The notes under the pieces are model-generated. The model was not told where the DNA came from, made no database searches, and saw nothing but the letters and a program-made list of their open reading frames with translations. This document shows, piece by piece, positions 19,082-26,896 of a DNA stretch of 45,062 bases (positions are counted from its first letter, which is position 1; every line of letters starts with the position of its first letter). The stretch is from a virus. The stretch covers positions 1 to 45,062 of IMG/VR virus record IMGVR_UViG_3300048590_000726; one strand, written 5' to 3'. Position numbers and translations under genes: made by a program.

Positions 19082-19579
19082 ATGCCTGAGACTTCGCCTG
19101 ACGGCTTGCGCTACCCGGTGGATTCGGATTCTCCGGATGTGCCGAGGGACTTCAAGAACCTCGCCGAAGATGTGCAGGCCGCGCTGGTCGGGCGGGACGC
19201 GCAGATCGCCCGTTCCTCCGCATCCTCTGTGCGGCCCGGCTCGGCCAGCAGCGGGGCGGGCGCCTGGGTTCCTGTCGCCGCCGAGGTGCGGATCACGGCG
19301 CCAGCGGGCCTGTACCTGGTCAGCGTCACCGCTACAGGGGCGAGGCAGGGCGGCGTCGGCGCTCCGCTGCAGTTGAGCATCGTCGTGAACGGGGCGACCC
19401 AGTACGAGCGCACCGTCGCCGAGACTGCCGACGACTACACCAGGCCGATGAACGCGGCGGTCCTCTACAGCCATGCAGCCGCTGGGGTTCTTGCGGTGAC
19501 CGCATCCGGGCGGGCGGTCGGGGCGTCCTTCGTCGTCCACGCCGGCTCCCGCATCGACGTGGCCCGCATCAGCATCTAG
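19082..19579 (+). CDS. Short tail adhesin A (shared N-terminal module)
   Basis: A 165-residue protein starting at ATG 19082. Residues 1-36 ('ETSPDGLRYPVDSDSPDVP' then 'FKNLAEDVQAAL') are nearly identical to the N-terminus of the protein at 19666-20205 and look like a virion-attachment module with a short coiled coil. The rest, with 'ITAPAGLYLVSVTATGA' and a series of beta strands ending 'SRIDVARISI', resembles a C1q/TNF-like jelly roll used for receptor binding. The fold is inferred from strand pattern only. Confidence 0.65.
   Translation: MPETSPDGLRYPVDSDSPDVPRDFKNLAEDVQAALVGRDAQIARSSASSVRPGSASSGAGAWVPVAAEVRITAPAGLYLVSVTATGARQGGVGAPLQLSIVVNGATQYERTVAETADDYTRPMNAAVLYSHAAAGVLAVTASGRAVGASFVVHAGSRIDVARISI
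19089..19186 (+). repeat. 98-bp repeat, first copy (adhesin N-terminal module)
   Basis: This segment recurs at 19673-19770, offset by 584 bases, with about six mismatches concentrated in the middle (around 19123-19133). It encodes the same peptide module in both genes and would allow recombination that exchanges the downstream receptor-binding domains. Confidence 0.8.
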
Positions 19580-19588
19580 GAGGAGACG

Positions 19589-19666
19589 ATGTCATTGGAC
19601 TTCCAAGGCATGGCCGAGCTGCGCCCTGTCGGGGTGCAGCGGGACGCCGACCTGGGGGGGTGCTGA
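19589..19666 (+). CDS. 25-residue peptide between two adhesins
   Basis: The ORF starts at ATG 19589, behind the strong AGGAGGAG site, and ends at TGA 19664-19666, which overlaps the ATG of the next gene (TGATG). It encodes 'MSLDFQGMAELRPVGVQR' plus seven residues. The ribosome site and coupled junction argue that it is translated. It may chiefly serve to deliver ribosomes to the downstream adhesin, or be the relic of another adhesin. Confidence 0.5.
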   Translation: MSLDFQGMAELRPVGVQRDADLGGC

Positions 19667-20205
19667 TGCTTCAGACTTCGCCTGACGGCTTGCGCTACCC
19701 GGTGGACACCGACTTCCCGGATGTGCCGAGGGACTTCAAGAACCTCGCCGAAGATGTGCAGGCCGCGCTGCAGGTGCGGGACTACCTGCCATGGACCCGG
19801 CATCTCGCCACGAACTTCTCGGTCCCGAACGGGACGGTGATGCGCGCAGTGCCTGCTGGAACCAGCGTCGGCCCGCTGGCATCCCAGTGGAGCGGCTCCA
19901 CGTTCACGTTCCCTGAAGGCGGCACCGGCGGCATCTGGCTGATCTCGGTCAACGCACAGGTCGGGCCGGTCGCCGCAGTCGATGCCGTCATGGAGGTGCG
20001 GATCGGCGGCACTGCGACGCGCCTTACATCTGGACGGCTGTCCGGGGCCGTCTCGTCCGGGATGAGCCAGACCTCGATCGAGGCCACGGTCGCCACCGGC
20101 TCCACTGTCACGTTCTCCGTATGGCACGGGCACGGCGGGGCGGTGCCGTGGAGCACCCATATGGTTCATATTCTGAGGCTCTCCAACACTCAACCACTCC
20201 CGTAG
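19666..20205 (+). CDS. Short tail adhesin B (shared N-terminal module)
   Basis: A 179-residue protein; ATG 19666 is preferred to GTG 19660 because of the TGATG junction. Residues 2-37 repeat the N-terminal module of adhesin A. The remainder is a different beta-rich domain ('GGTGGIWLISVNAQVGPV' then 'TSIEATVATGSTVTFSVW') that again suggests a C1q-like jelly roll. The pair looks like paralogous receptor-binding proteins on a common anchor. Confidence 0.65.
   Translation: MLQTSPDGLRYPVDTDFPDVPRDFKNLAEDVQAALQVRDYLPWTRHLATNFSVPNGTVMRAVPAGTSVGPLASQWSGSTFTFPEGGTGGIWLISVNAQVGPVAAVDAVMEVRIGGTATRLTSGRLSGAVSSGMSQTSIEATVATGSTVTFSVWHGHGGAVPWSTHMVHILRLSNTQPLP
19673..19770 (+). repeat. 98-bp repeat, second copy (adhesin N-terminal module)
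   Basis: Second copy of the 19089-19186 segment, about 92 of 98 bases identical. See the first copy and the adhesin entries. Confidence 0.8.
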
Positions 20206-20216
20206 GAGGTCTGAAG

Positions 20217-20507
20217 ATGCCCCAGTCCCTCACCCACTCCCAGTCGCTGCTGGCTGCCGACCCTGTCGTGGCGGGCCGTGTCGGCGCCGTCCTGATCAGC
20301 GAGTCGATCGCTGACCCTCTGGACGTGCCCACGCAGGCGTGGGCGGTGATGCCGTGGGTCGCGGCGCAGCCCGGCATGGCGGCCGCCTACCACGCTGCGC
20401 TGCTGGCGGGCCGCCTGGACGCCGGGTCCGCCGACGACGTGATCACCGACGGGGCGCTCACCTCCGCCGTGGTCGCTGCCGTCGCTGCGATGCGGGCGGC
20501 CGGATGA
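20217..20507 (+). CDS. Small tail/lysis-region protein, family copy 1
   Basis: A 96-residue protein starting at ATG 20217 after TAGGAGGT. It has the pattern 'RVGAVLISESIADP', 'PWVAAQPGMAAAYHAAL' and 'DVITDGAL', also seen in the protein at 23210-23500 ('RVTACAARERIPQP', 'WAAAPGWAEAVESW', 'AVISDGMIL'). The two are therefore divergent members of one family, which in other actinophages is encoded among the minor tail and lysin genes. Its role is unknown. Its TGA overlaps the lysin ATG (ATGA). Confidence 0.65.
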   Translation: MPQSLTHSQSLLAADPVVAGRVGAVLISESIADPLDVPTQAWAVMPWVAAQPGMAAAYHAALLAGRLDAGSADDVITDGALTSAVVAAVAAMRAAG

Positions 20508-21235
20508 GGACCCCACCGGTCCCCGGGTTCCCCGTCTCGACGCCGTGGGGGCGCCGCGGACGGCACTGGTCCTGCCAGCGGGACGCCAACGGGAACGGCC
20601 TCCACACCGGGGTGGATGCCGCCGCCCCCCACGGGACCCCGATCGTCGCCCCCCTCGCCGGGGTCGTGCGGCACACCAGCCAGGGTGCAGCGTTCGGGCC
20701 GCACCAGTTCTTCATCGTCCCCGACGCCGACCCTCGGGCGGGAATCTTCTTCGCCCACACCCTGGACCGGCCCGCCCACGGGCGGCGGGTGGCGGAAGGG
20801 GAGCGGATAGCCCGGGTCGGCGCCCTCGGCAACGCCACCGGCCCGCACCTTCACCTGGAGTGGTGGCCGCAGCACGCCCGCGGCTGGGGCTGCGGCAACA
20901 ACATCGACCCCGTCCCGATCCTGACCCGACTGCAGGGCGCTGCGCCCGGAGGAGACGACGACATGACCCCTGAACAGGCCACCCAGCTGGCGGAGGTGCA
21001 TTGGATGCTGGGGCAGGTCCGCGGCACCGACCTGCCACCCATCCAACGGTCCACCGGCGCCAGGCTCCTCGGGCCGGTGGACGAGACCCGCTGGCTCACC
21101 TCGAACAGTGTGATCAACGCGTTGCAGGACATCATGCGGCGCCTGGCGCGGATCGAGGAGCAGACCGGGCTGCAGCCGTCCGCGGTGCCCGTCCTCGCCC
21201 TGGAAGCGCCGGACGGGGCGGTGCCCGGTGAGTGA
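20504..21235 (+). CDS. Endolysin, M23-family metallopeptidase
   Basis: A 243-residue protein starting at ATG 20504. The zinc-binding motifs of LytM/M23 enzymes are visible: HTGVD (H34, D38) and HLHLEWW (H115, H117), separated by the expected beta-sheet region with '[14 protein letters not shown]'. M23 enzymes cut peptide cross-links of peptidoglycan. There is no signal peptide. The C-terminal 90 residues ('[19 protein letters not shown]' and beyond) form helices of the kind that anchor lysins or mediate oligomerisation. Two small membrane proteins follow in overlapping frames, making this the lysis cassette; a tail-associated role is the alternative. Confidence 0.85.
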   Translation: MRTPPVPGFPVSTPWGRRGRHWSCQRDANGNGLHTGVDAAAPHGTPIVAPLAGVVRHTSQGAAFGPHQFFIVPDADPRAGIFFAHTLDRPAHGRRVAEGERIARVGALGNATGPHLHLEWWPQHARGWGCGNNIDPVPILTRLQGAAPGGDDDMTPEQATQLAEVHWMLGQVRGTDLPPIQRSTGARLLGPVDETRWLTSNSVINALQDIMRRLARIEEQTGLQPSAVPVLALEAPDGAVPGE

Positions 21236-21326
21236 CTGGCTGCTGCTCCTGGCCGCACTCGCGGCCCTGTTCGGGCTGTGGTGGCTGCTGGACCGGGCCG
21301 AGCAGAAGCACCGGGACCGGTCGTGA
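21228..21326 (+). CDS. 32-residue membrane peptide, holin-like
   Basis: GTG 21228 begins 8 bases before the end of the lysin gene, and the ORF ends at 21326, overlapping the next GTG (GTGA). The peptide '[20 protein letters not shown]' continues with a charged tail ([11 protein letters not shown]). One membrane helix with a positively charged end fits a minimal holin, antiholin or lysis regulator. Too short to recognise by family; context is the main evidence. Confidence 0.6.
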   Translation: MSDWLLLLAALAALFGLWWLLDRAEQKHRDRS

Positions 21327-21529
21327 AAGGCGGGTGGGAGGTCGGGAAAGCAGGCACCGCCGGTGGTGGCGCCGCCGCCATCCTCGCCGCCGCCTGGACC
21401 AACAGCCAGAACGAGGACGTGTCGGCGTTCCTGGAGGCGGCCGGGTTCATCCTGGTCGGGGTGTGGCTGACGATGGTGGTCGTGGACTGGCACCGCGGCA
21501 AGCACGACGACGATGGAGGGGTGTCCTGA
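21323..21529 (+). CDS. Small membrane protein, probable holin
   Basis: A 68-residue protein with a GTG start at 21323, overlapping the preceding peptide by 4 bases. A Gly/Ala-rich hydrophobic segment ('[14 protein letters not shown]') is followed by a second helix ('[18 protein letters not shown]') and a charged C-terminus ([10 protein letters not shown]). The two-helix layout next to an endolysin indicates a class II-type holin that would permeabilise the membrane and release the lysin. Confidence 0.65.
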   Translation: MKGGWEVGKAGTAGGGAAAILAAAWTNSQNEDVSAFLEAAGFILVGVWLTMVVVDWHRGKHDDDGGVS

Positions 21530-23190
21530 TGGGGGTCCTGGCCGGCCGGTTCGAGCATCCGGACGGGCGCCCCGCCCGCGGACGGGTCGCGTTCACCTTG
21601 TCGGCGCGGGCACCGGCCGGGGATGTCGTGGTGGTGGAGGGTCCAGTCGTCGTCACCCTCGACCCCGGCGGAGGGTTCAGTGTGGAGCTGCGCGCCACCG
21701 ACGACCCCGCGTTCCAGGTCGAAGGCACCCTCACGTACCGGGTGCTGGAGATGCTGGACGCCCGCCCGCACCGTGAGCACTGGATCGTGCTGCCGGGTGC
21801 GGGGCCGTGGGATCTGGCTGTGGTGGGCGGCTGGTCGGTGGCGCCTGGCGTGGTGGTGCTGCCGGTGCCGGGTCCGCCCGGTCCCCTCGGTCCGGAGGGC
21901 CCCCGAGGTCCGCAGGGCGTGCAGGGTCCGGAGGGCCCGACCGGGCCGGAGGGCCCCCGAGGTCCGCAGGGTGCGGTGGGTCCGGAGGGCCCCCGAGGTC
22001 CGCAGGGCGAGCAGGGTCCGCCCGGTCCCGCGATCGGTGGCCTCCTCACCGCCAAGGGCGACCTGGCGGGCCGCGACGCGGCTGGGGCGGTGCGTGTCCC
22101 CGTCGGCGCGGCGGGGACGCTGCTGCACCCGGACCCTGCAGCGGCTGCGGGCCTGGTGTGGGGCGTGCCGCCGTCCGCATCGATCGGCGCGGAGTCCCCG
22201 TCCGCGGTGACAGGGCCGGAACTGGGCACCGGGTCCGGCCTCGTCCAGACCCCGACGCTGGTCCCTGGGCGGACGTACCAGGTCGGCGGGGCCGGGGTGA
22301 CCGGGATCGCGGTGGACGGGGCCGCCCTGGTGGTGTCTTCCGGGTACAGCAGTTTCGTGGCGTCCGCCGCCGTGCACACCATCGAGGCCACGGGCGGGAC
22401 GGTGCTGTCCGTCCGGGAGGTCGGTACGGTGCCCGCGCTGCTGACGGTCGGCGGGCAGGTTGAGGTGCGCCGCCGGGGCAGCAACACCGGGATCGGGGTG
22501 AACAGCCAACGGTCGCTCACCACCGGCATCAGCAACACCGGGATCGGGCGAGACGTGCAACGGTCGCTCACCACCGGCATCAGCAACACCGGGGTCGGGC
22601 TGAACGCGCAACTGTCGCTCACCACCGGCATCAGCAACACCGGGGTCGGGGTGAACGCGCAACTGTCGCTCACCACCGGCAGCAGCAACACCGGGATCGG
22701 GCGAGACGCGCAACGGTCGCTCACCACCGGCATCAGCAACACCGGGGTCGGGCTGAACAGCCAGCAGGCCCTCACCACCGGCAGCAGCAACACCGGGATC
22801 GGGCGAGACGTGCAACGGTCGCTCACCACCGGCATCAGCAACACCGGGGTCGGGGTGAACAGCCAGCAGGCCCTCACCACCGGCATCAGCAACACCGGGA
22901 TCGGGGTGAACAGCCAACTGGCCCTCACCACCGGCAGCAACAACACCGGGATCGGGGTGAACGCGCAGAACCACGCCTCGCAGGTGCCGCACGTCCGCGG
23001 CACCGTCGCCATCGGCACCGACTCCACCGGCGTCGGAGCGCACACCGACCGCGACGACACCATCGTCCTGGGCACCGACCGGCACACCCTCGTCCTGCGC
23101 GGCCCCGGCATCGAGATGCGGTCCCCCGACGGCACCCGCTGGCTCCTCACCATCACCACCGGCGGACAGATCCAGGTCGCACCCGCCTAA
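21529..23190 (+). CDS. Tail fibre with collagen-like and 17-residue repeats
   Basis: A 553-residue protein starting at ATG 21529 (TGATG junction). An N-terminal beta domain (1-110) probably attaches to the tail. Residues 115-167 are Gly-X-Y repeats rich in '[10 protein letters not shown]', predicting a collagen triple helix. After a linker, residues 318-470 are nine 17-residue units of the form SNTGxGxNxQxxLTTGx, plus a partial tenth, expected to stack as a beta-solenoid as in YadA-like heads. The C-terminal 70 residues ('[17 protein letters not shown]' onward) form a cap or receptor-binding tip. A trimeric host-recognition fibre is the likely role. Confidence 0.85.
   Translation: MGVLAGRFEHPDGRPARGRVAFTLSARAPAGDVVVVEGPVVVTLDPGGGFSVELRATDDPAFQVEGTLTYRVLEMLDARPHREHWIVLPGAGPWDLAVVGGWSVAPGVVVLPVPGPPGPLGPEGPRGPQGVQGPEGPTGPEGPRGPQGAVGPEGPRGPQGEQGPPGPAIGGLLTAKGDLAGRDAAGAVRVPVGAAGTLLHPDPAAAAGLVWGVPPSASIGAESPSAVTGPELGTGSGLVQTPTLVPGRTYQVGGAGVTGIAVDGAALVVSSGYSSFVASAAVHTIEATGGTVLSVREVGTVPALLTVGGQVEVRRRGSNTGIGVNSQRSLTTGISNTGIGRDVQRSLTTGISNTGVGLNAQLSLTTGISNTGVGVNAQLSLTTGSSNTGIGRDAQRSLTTGISNTGVGLNSQQALTTGSSNTGIGRDVQRSLTTGISNTGVGVNSQQALTTGISNTGIGVNSQLALTTGSNNTGIGVNAQNHASQVPHVRGTVAIGTDSTGVGAHTDRDDTIVLGTDRHTLVLRGPGIEMRSPDGTRWLLTITTGGQIQVAPA
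22480..22938 (+). repeat. Nine tandem 51-bp coding repeats
   Basis: Nine exact-length 51-bp units encode the fibre's 17-residue repeats; a partial tenth begins at 22939. Variation is limited to a few codons that switch between alternatives (GI/GV, VN/LN/RD, SQ/AQ/VQ, RS/LS/QA/LA, final I/S) in mixed combinations, the pattern expected of unequal crossing-over or gene conversion among units. Confidence 0.9.
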
Positions 23191-23209
23191 ACCCGGAAAG
23201 GAAACCACC

Positions 23210-23500
23210 ATGTCGTTCCTCACCATCAGCGAGATCGCTGACAGCACCGTCATGAGGTCCCGCGTCACCGCCTGCGCCGCCCGCGAACGCATCCCGCAGC
23301 CCGAGGACTGGGCCTGGGCGCAGCGGTGGGCGTGGGCCGCCGCACCAGGCTGGGCTGAAGCCGTCGAATCGTGGCGCGCCGCCAACAGCGGTGACGGGTG
23401 GGCGGCGCACCCCGCCGTCATCAGCGACGGCATGATCCTCACCCAGGTGCAGGCCATGAACCCGGCCCGCCGCGACGACGACTGCGAGGCCCCGGCGTGA
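23210..23500 (+). CDS. Small tail-region protein, family copy 2
   Basis: A 96-residue protein starting at ATG 23210 after GGAAAGGAAA. It shares the 'RVTACAARERI', 'AAAPGWAEAVESW' and 'HPAVISDGMILTQVQAM' layout with the protein at 20217-20507, and both are of the same length. Each member directly follows a receptor-binding protein gene, so it may be a chaperone or accessory of the adhesin or fibre; that is inference. Its TGA overlaps the next GTG. Confidence 0.65.
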   Translation: MSFLTISEIADSTVMRSRVTACAARERIPQPEDWAWAQRWAWAAAPGWAEAVESWRAANSGDGWAAHPAVISDGMILTQVQAMNPARRDDDCEAPA

Positions 23501-24516
23501 GCATCGAGCAGGACGGGTTCCGCACCCTGTACGTCGTCCCCGGCGCCGGGACGTACGACATCTCGGGCCGGATCACCCTCACCCCCGTCGGCGACGGCGG
23601 GCCGCCGGAGCCTGAGGAGCCGGAGTTCCAATGGCCCGGCCCCGACACCACCGGCGTCCCCACCGGGACCGCCCTCACCACCGTCGCCGCCCCCGTGCAC
23701 CCGGCCGACACCATCAGCGGCGACACCCACCGGCGGGTGTACACCTGCCGCACCCCGCACGCCGTCTACCGCGGCCGCCGGTTCCCGTTCCTGGTGCAGG
23801 TCGCCGTCCCCGGCGTGCAGTTCGTGGACTGCGAGTTCTCGGGGGTGCGGGACCCGGGCGGGTCCACCGCCCTGCTCCTGATCCGCGACGACCGTCCCAC
23901 CGGGCAGCCCGTCCCGTCCGCGTCGGCGACCCGGTGCACGTTCTCCCCCGACACCCCGGCCCGCGCCGGGCACCTGTTCGACGCGGTGCGCGGCTCCCAG
24001 TTCCGGCTCACGGGATGCGAGATCACCGGCACCATCGACGGGGTGCACATCTTCGGGTCCACGCAGCGGGACGACCCGCACGCCGGGCACGTCCTGGTCG
24101 AGTCGTGCTGGATGCATGACCTCGTTGTCGCCCCGGACCCTGGTCAGGCTGCCACCGGGGGGCTGTCGCACACGGACGCGGTGCAGATCGTGGGAGGCCG
24201 GAACATCCACATCGTCGGCAACGACCTCGGCGACGCGCGCATGGCGAGCGTGATGCTGGCACCCGGCACCCGCAACGACCGCGCCACCGGGAACATCCTC
24301 ATCCGCCGCAACCGGATCGGGGTGTCCAAGGCGGGCATCAACGTCAACGACACCCGCCTGCCGGGCGCGATCGAGGGCCTGGTGATCGAGGACAACGAGT
24401 TCACCCGGCAGCCGACCGCGATCATCATGACCGCCCGCACCCGGACGGTCGCCGTCGTCACCGGCAACGAATGGTCCGACGGCAGCCAGCCGCCGCCCGA
24501 GGTCCGGCCGGGCTAG
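23497..24516 (+). CDS. Beta-helix tail spike, pectate-lyase-like
   Basis: A 339-residue protein starting at GTG 23497. After an N-terminal beta region ending in a Pro/Glu-rich linker ('GGPPEPEEPEFQWPGPD'), it shows the repetitive turns of a right-handed parallel beta-helix: 'VPGVQFVDCEFSGV', 'GCEITGTIDGVHIFG', 'SHTDAVQIVGGRNIHIVGND', 'NILIRRNRIGVSKAGINV' and 'GLVIEDNEFTRQPT'. Such spikes bind or depolymerise surface glycans. Catalytic residues cannot be named. It is the last gene of the late operon. Confidence 0.8.
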   Translation: MSIEQDGFRTLYVVPGAGTYDISGRITLTPVGDGGPPEPEEPEFQWPGPDTTGVPTGTALTTVAAPVHPADTISGDTHRRVYTCRTPHAVYRGRRFPFLVQVAVPGVQFVDCEFSGVRDPGGSTALLLIRDDRPTGQPVPSASATRCTFSPDTPARAGHLFDAVRGSQFRLTGCEITGTIDGVHIFGSTQRDDPHAGHVLVESCWMHDLVVAPDPGQAATGGLSHTDAVQIVGGRNIHIVGNDLGDARMASVMLAPGTRNDRATGNILIRRNRIGVSKAGINVNDTRLPGAIEGLVIEDNEFTRQPTAIIMTARTRTVAVVTGNEWSDGSQPPPEVRPG

Positions 24517-24522
24517 CGCGAC

Positions 24523-24562
24523 TTGACATCCTCCACCCCCTTCAGGGGGTGGAGGATGTCAA
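24523..24562. terminator. Bidirectional terminator between late and early operons
   Basis: A perfect 18-bp stem (24523-24540 with 24545-24562, outer bases TTGACATCC) closes on a TTCA tetraloop. It starts six bases after the spike gene and overlaps the last bases of the convergent dCTP deaminase gene, so it can stop transcription from both sides. There is no long T-run on the + strand; on the - strand the stem ends in TTGACATCC. Confidence 0.85.
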
Positions 24563-25059
24563 CAGTGCTTCTCGATCCTGCTCGGCGTGGGACCGCGCTG
24601 GCCCTGGTACTTCGAGCCTTCGCGGGGGTACGGTGAAGATGCCGGGCCGGTCATCTGGTGGAACGACACCTGCCCGATCCGGCACCCCTCCGTGATCCGG
24701 ATCGGCGCTTTCCCGACGTTGGACAGTTCCAACGTGACCTGCCCTTCGAAGCCGGGGTCGATGAAGCCCGCAGTGGAATGCACCATCAGACCCAGCCTTC
24801 CCCAGGAGGAGCGCCCGTCGAGCCGCGCGACGAGGTCGGTCGGGATGCGCAGCACCTCCAGGGTGGACGCCAGAAGGAACGCGCCCGGCTCCAGCCTCAT
24901 CTGGCCGACGTTGAGGTCCACCCCGGTGACAGGGTCGTGGAACCCGGCGTCCAGGCGCACGTCCAGGCTCGCCGGCTGGATGTGTTCCGGCAGGAACGGA
25001 TCGACACCGATGGAGGCGTCCATGATGCGCTGGTAGATGTCGGCGTCGTTCAAGATCAC
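24559..25059 (-). CDS. dcd: dCTP deaminase (dUTPase-fold)
   Basis: A 166-residue protein starting at GTG 25059. It shows the family motifs RSSWGRLG (83-90), HSTAGFIDPGFEG (94-106) and TLELSN (catalytic Glu 111). It converts dCTP to dUTP, or to dUMP in bifunctional enzymes, supplying pyrimidine precursors for replication. Length is slightly below bacterial Dcd (about 190). The ribosome site is weak (AGAAAG). It is the last gene of the early minus-strand operon and its stop lies in the terminator hairpin. Confidence 0.88.
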   Translation of the reverse strand: MILNDADIYQRIMDASIGVDPFLPEHIQPASLDVRLDAGFHDPVTGVDLNVGQMRLEPGAFLLASTLEVLRIPTDLVARLDGRSSWGRLGLMVHSTAGFIDPGFEGQVTLELSNVGKAPIRITEGCRIGQVSFHQMTGPASSPYPREGSKYQGQRGPTPSRIEKHC

Positions 25060-25092
25060 GGCTTTTCGCTTTCTGCGGGTAGTATCGGGTGC

Positions 25093-25165
25093 GCAGGGCG
25101 GGGCGGCGCTGGGCGCTAAGCGGATTCCAAACCCGTGATGCGGGGTTCGATTCCTCGGTCCTGCG
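25093..25165 (+). tRNA. Probable tRNA-Trp (CCA)
   Basis: A 73-base cloverleaf can be drawn: acceptor GCAGGGC/GTCCTGC (one G-U), D stem GGCG/CGCT with 8-base loop, anticodon stem GCGGA/CCCGT with loop TTCCAAA (anticodon CCA at 25127-25129), and T arm CGGGG-TTCGATT-CCTCG. Weak points: an A-C mismatch at the last anticodon-stem pair, one extra base after the D stem, G instead of U at position 8, and no encoded CCA tail. It lies antisense to the 3' end of the gene at 25116-25385, whose last residues ('RGIEPRITG') are the typical translation of a tRNA complement. Confidence 0.6.
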
Positions 25166-25385
25166 CCGATCGGCGACCGCGCTTGCGGGGCGGAGACTTC
25201 CAGCGGGCACCGCGCAGGTACGCCTGCCACATGGCGCCGTGGATCACGGCGCCTTCCTGGGCGCTGTGATCCTTGATCTGTTCCGGGGTGGTCAGCACAG
25301 CGCCGCACAGGCACCTGCCGAACACGCTGAGCATGCCCCCTTGCGCCCCGGCCCCAGTCCAGATGACGTGCCCCGCCCCGGCCAT
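25116..25385 (-). CDS. Small Cys-containing protein, unknown
   Basis: An 89-residue ORF with ATG 25385 overlapping the previous stop (TGATG). The recognisable part is 'FGRCLCGAVLTTPEQIKDHS' followed by a helical stretch with His and Trp, possibly a small metal-binding motif. The basic C-terminus and the last 17 residues lie over the tRNA on the opposite strand and are probably not functional. No family recognised. Confidence 0.5.
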   Translation of the reverse strand: MAGAGHVIWTGAGAQGGMLSVFGRCLCGAVLTTPEQIKDHSAQEGAVIHGAMWQAYLRGARWKSPPRKRGRRSAQDRGIEPRITGLESA

Positions 25386-26071
25386 CAGAGCTCTTGGGCG
25401 AGGGCGACCAGCGCCTGCATGTGCTCTTTGAGTCGCAGATTCTCCGCCTTCAGCTTGTTGATGTACACACGCATCGCGTCCAGCGGGTCTTCCTCCGGCG
25501 TGCTCGCAGCGACGGCAGGGGGTTCCGCCTTCGCGTCACCGGCCGGCGGGGCGAGGTGAGCCCGGGAAAGGTGGTCGGCAGCGGCCAGCATGGCCTGGCG
25601 TTCCCGCTGCAGCTGCTCCAGGCTGTTGCTCACCAGTCCCAGGTCGAGGCAGCGGTACTCCGCTTTGCTGCCGCAGGTGCGCTGCTGGATGCCCAGCATC
25701 CCCTCCATGTCCTTCCACTTCGTCCACTTCGGCGCGTGCCGTCCGACGTAGTGCCCCGATGTGCTGCGGGGTTCGACCAGTTCGCCGCAGTGGATGCAGC
25801 GGTACATGTCCTGCAGCGCTTCGAAGTTCTTCTTCGGCGGCAGCGCCGCGCCTTCCTGGGTTTCCATCTGCACTCCCCTCTGTGCGCGCCGTATCTCGGC
25901 GCGCACGTTCTGCTTGTTCCGCTTGTGCATCTTCCGGGGCACCGAGACGGTGGCCCCGGACGGGTGCTGCAGGATGGCGTGCCTACGGCTGGACACCCTG
26001 CCCTGCCATCCCTGCTCCAGCGCCTTCTCGATCTGCAGCTTCGCTTCCTTGTCGAAACCTGACAGGTTCAT
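25385..26071 (-). CDS. HicA-like domain, C2H2 zinc finger and coiled coil
   Basis: A 228-residue protein. ATG 26071 is chosen because GGAGGAG precedes it and it overlaps the upstream stop. Residues 1-66 ('GWQGRVSSRRHAILQHPSGA' and 'TVSVPRKMHKRNKQNVRAEI') match the dsRBD-like fold of HicA mRNA interferases, including the His in the R-R-H position. Residues 92-112 form a C2H2 finger (C92, C95, H107, H112). The C-terminus (about 195-225) is a coiled coil. HicA-like phage proteins exist without a HicB antitoxin, and none is encoded beside it. It may bind nucleic acid rather than act as a toxin. Confidence 0.7.
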   Translation of the reverse strand: MNLSGFDKEAKLQIEKALEQGWQGRVSSRRHAILQHPSGATVSVPRKMHKRNKQNVRAEIRRAQRGVQMETQEGAALPPKKNFEALQDMYRCIHCGELVEPRSTSGHYVGRHAPKWTKWKDMEGMLGIQQRTCGSKAEYRCLDLGLVSNSLEQLQRERQAMLAAADHLSRAHLAPPAGDAKAEPPAVAASTPEEDPLDAMRVYINKLKAENLRLKEHMQALVALAQEL

Positions 26072-26208
26072 GCCGGCTCCTCCTGGTCGTCGTCCAAGGC
26101 CAGGACGGCGATGATGTCGTGCGCCCCGCAGCGGGCGAGGTACGCCGAGGCGGCGTCCCGTTCTTGCCGGGTGCATGTCCGGGGCTCCCCGTACTGGTCG
26201 TGTTTCAC
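26068..26208 (-). CDS. 46-residue protein, unknown
   Basis: GTG 26208 overlaps the upstream stop (GTGA), and its own TGA overlaps the ATG of the HicA-like gene (ATGA). It encodes 'MKHDQYGEPRTCTRQERD' followed by an acidic tail (LALDDDQEEPA). GC third positions and the two coupled junctions support translation. No family recognised. Confidence 0.55.
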   Translation of the reverse strand: MKHDQYGEPRTCTRQERDAASAYLARCGAHDIIAVLALDDDQEEPA

Positions 26209-26333
26209 CGGCGGCCTACCGCTTCGACCAGGGACACTGCGAGGTAGACGATCCCGCCGAACGAACCGGCCAGCAGGAACGCCATGAGCAGCAGCCCGGT
26301 GCAGCCGGACACCTGCACCTTCTCCTCAGCCAT
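26205..26333 (-). CDS. 42-residue single-pass membrane protein
   Basis: ATG 26333 to TGA 26205, overlapping both neighbours. The sequence begins 'MAEEKVQVSGCTGLLLMAFL' and continues with 'LAGSFGGIVYLAVSLVEAVG', one membrane-spanning helix. Small membrane proteins are frequent in actinophage early operons, but their roles are mostly unknown. Confidence 0.6.
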   Translation of the reverse strand: MAEEKVQVSGCTGLLLMAFLLAGSFGGIVYLAVSLVEAVGRR

Positions 26334-26763
26334 GACCACCCCTCAGGACTTCCATGATCGCCTGGACCTTCATGTCGTCGGGGTCGGGGTGCCGCTGCCC
26401 GTCCGGAGCGATCCGCCACATGATCCCGCCGGAGAACTCCTGGGGCCAGGACCGCATGGCGTGGCCGCTGCGGTGGTGGATCGAGCAGCGCAGGCCCTCG
26501 CACAGCGCACTGTGGTGCACGTCGTGCACCTGGATGCTGGAATGCTCCAGCGTGTGCGTGCGGCTCTCTTCCGGCACCACCCAGGACGTGTCCTGGAGGT
26601 GCTCCCCGCCGCGGCGCAGATACTCCCTGCCGCCATCCACTACCGCCCCGCCGCAGGAGCAGGCCGCATAGTCGTGGCGGCGCCTGGATTCGATGCACTC
26701 CCCGCACCTGGTGCAGCGTGCGCTGTTGCGCAGGATCACGAACGACCCTTCCTCTTCAAGCAT
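26326..26763 (-). CDS. Zinc-ribbon protein (DUF7695-like) fused to a second conserved motif
   Basis: A 145-residue protein starting at ATG 26763. Residues 8-50 ('CTRCGECIESRRRHDYAAC', 'SCGGAVVDGGREYLRRGG') form the small zinc ribbon common in actinophages as a separate protein of about 60 residues. The C-terminal part ('CEGLRCSIHHRSGHAMRSW', 'RHPDPDDMK') resembles another small phage protein characterised by C-x-x-H-x-x-S-x-H and HPDPD motifs. It therefore looks like a fusion of two normally independent small proteins. Function unknown; nucleic-acid or metal binding likely. Confidence 0.65.
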   Translation of the reverse strand: MLEEEGSFVILRNSARCTRCGECIESRRRHDYAACSCGGAVVDGGREYLRRGGEHLQDTSWVVPEESRTHTLEHSSIQVHDVHHSALCEGLRCSIHHRSGHAMRSWPQEFSGGIMWRIAPDGQRHPDPDDMKVQAIMEVLRGGHG

Positions 26764-26896
26764 CGAGCACCTGCCCCCACAGCGGCTGGCAGACGAAAGA
26801 GGCGTGCAGCACCTGCCCGTCGTCCACGGTGCCGACGCCGGCGATGACGAACCGTCGGCAGGAGCACAGTTCCACCTTCCACCGCCGCCGGATCAT
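26756..26896 (-). CDS. 46-residue Cys-containing protein, unknown
   Basis: ATG 26896 overlaps the end of the upstream gene, and its stop overlaps the next ATG by 8 bases. It begins 'MIRRRWKVELCSCRRFV' and has a third cysteine further on. Compact basic protein; no family recognised. The coupled junctions are the main support. Confidence 0.5.
   Translation of the reverse strand: MIRRRWKVELCSCRRFVIAGVGTVDDGQVLHASFVCQPLWGQVLDA

Noticed and set aside
22480-22974. Regular repeats suggesting a CRISPR array
   Set aside because: The 51-bp units are contiguous, in frame and encode fibre repeats; there are no spacers and no cas operon. The Cas4-like nuclease is a phage recombination type.
24523-24562. 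Hairpin resembling the end of an IS200/IS605 element
   Set aside because: No transposase or TnpB is nearby; position between convergent operons fits a terminator.
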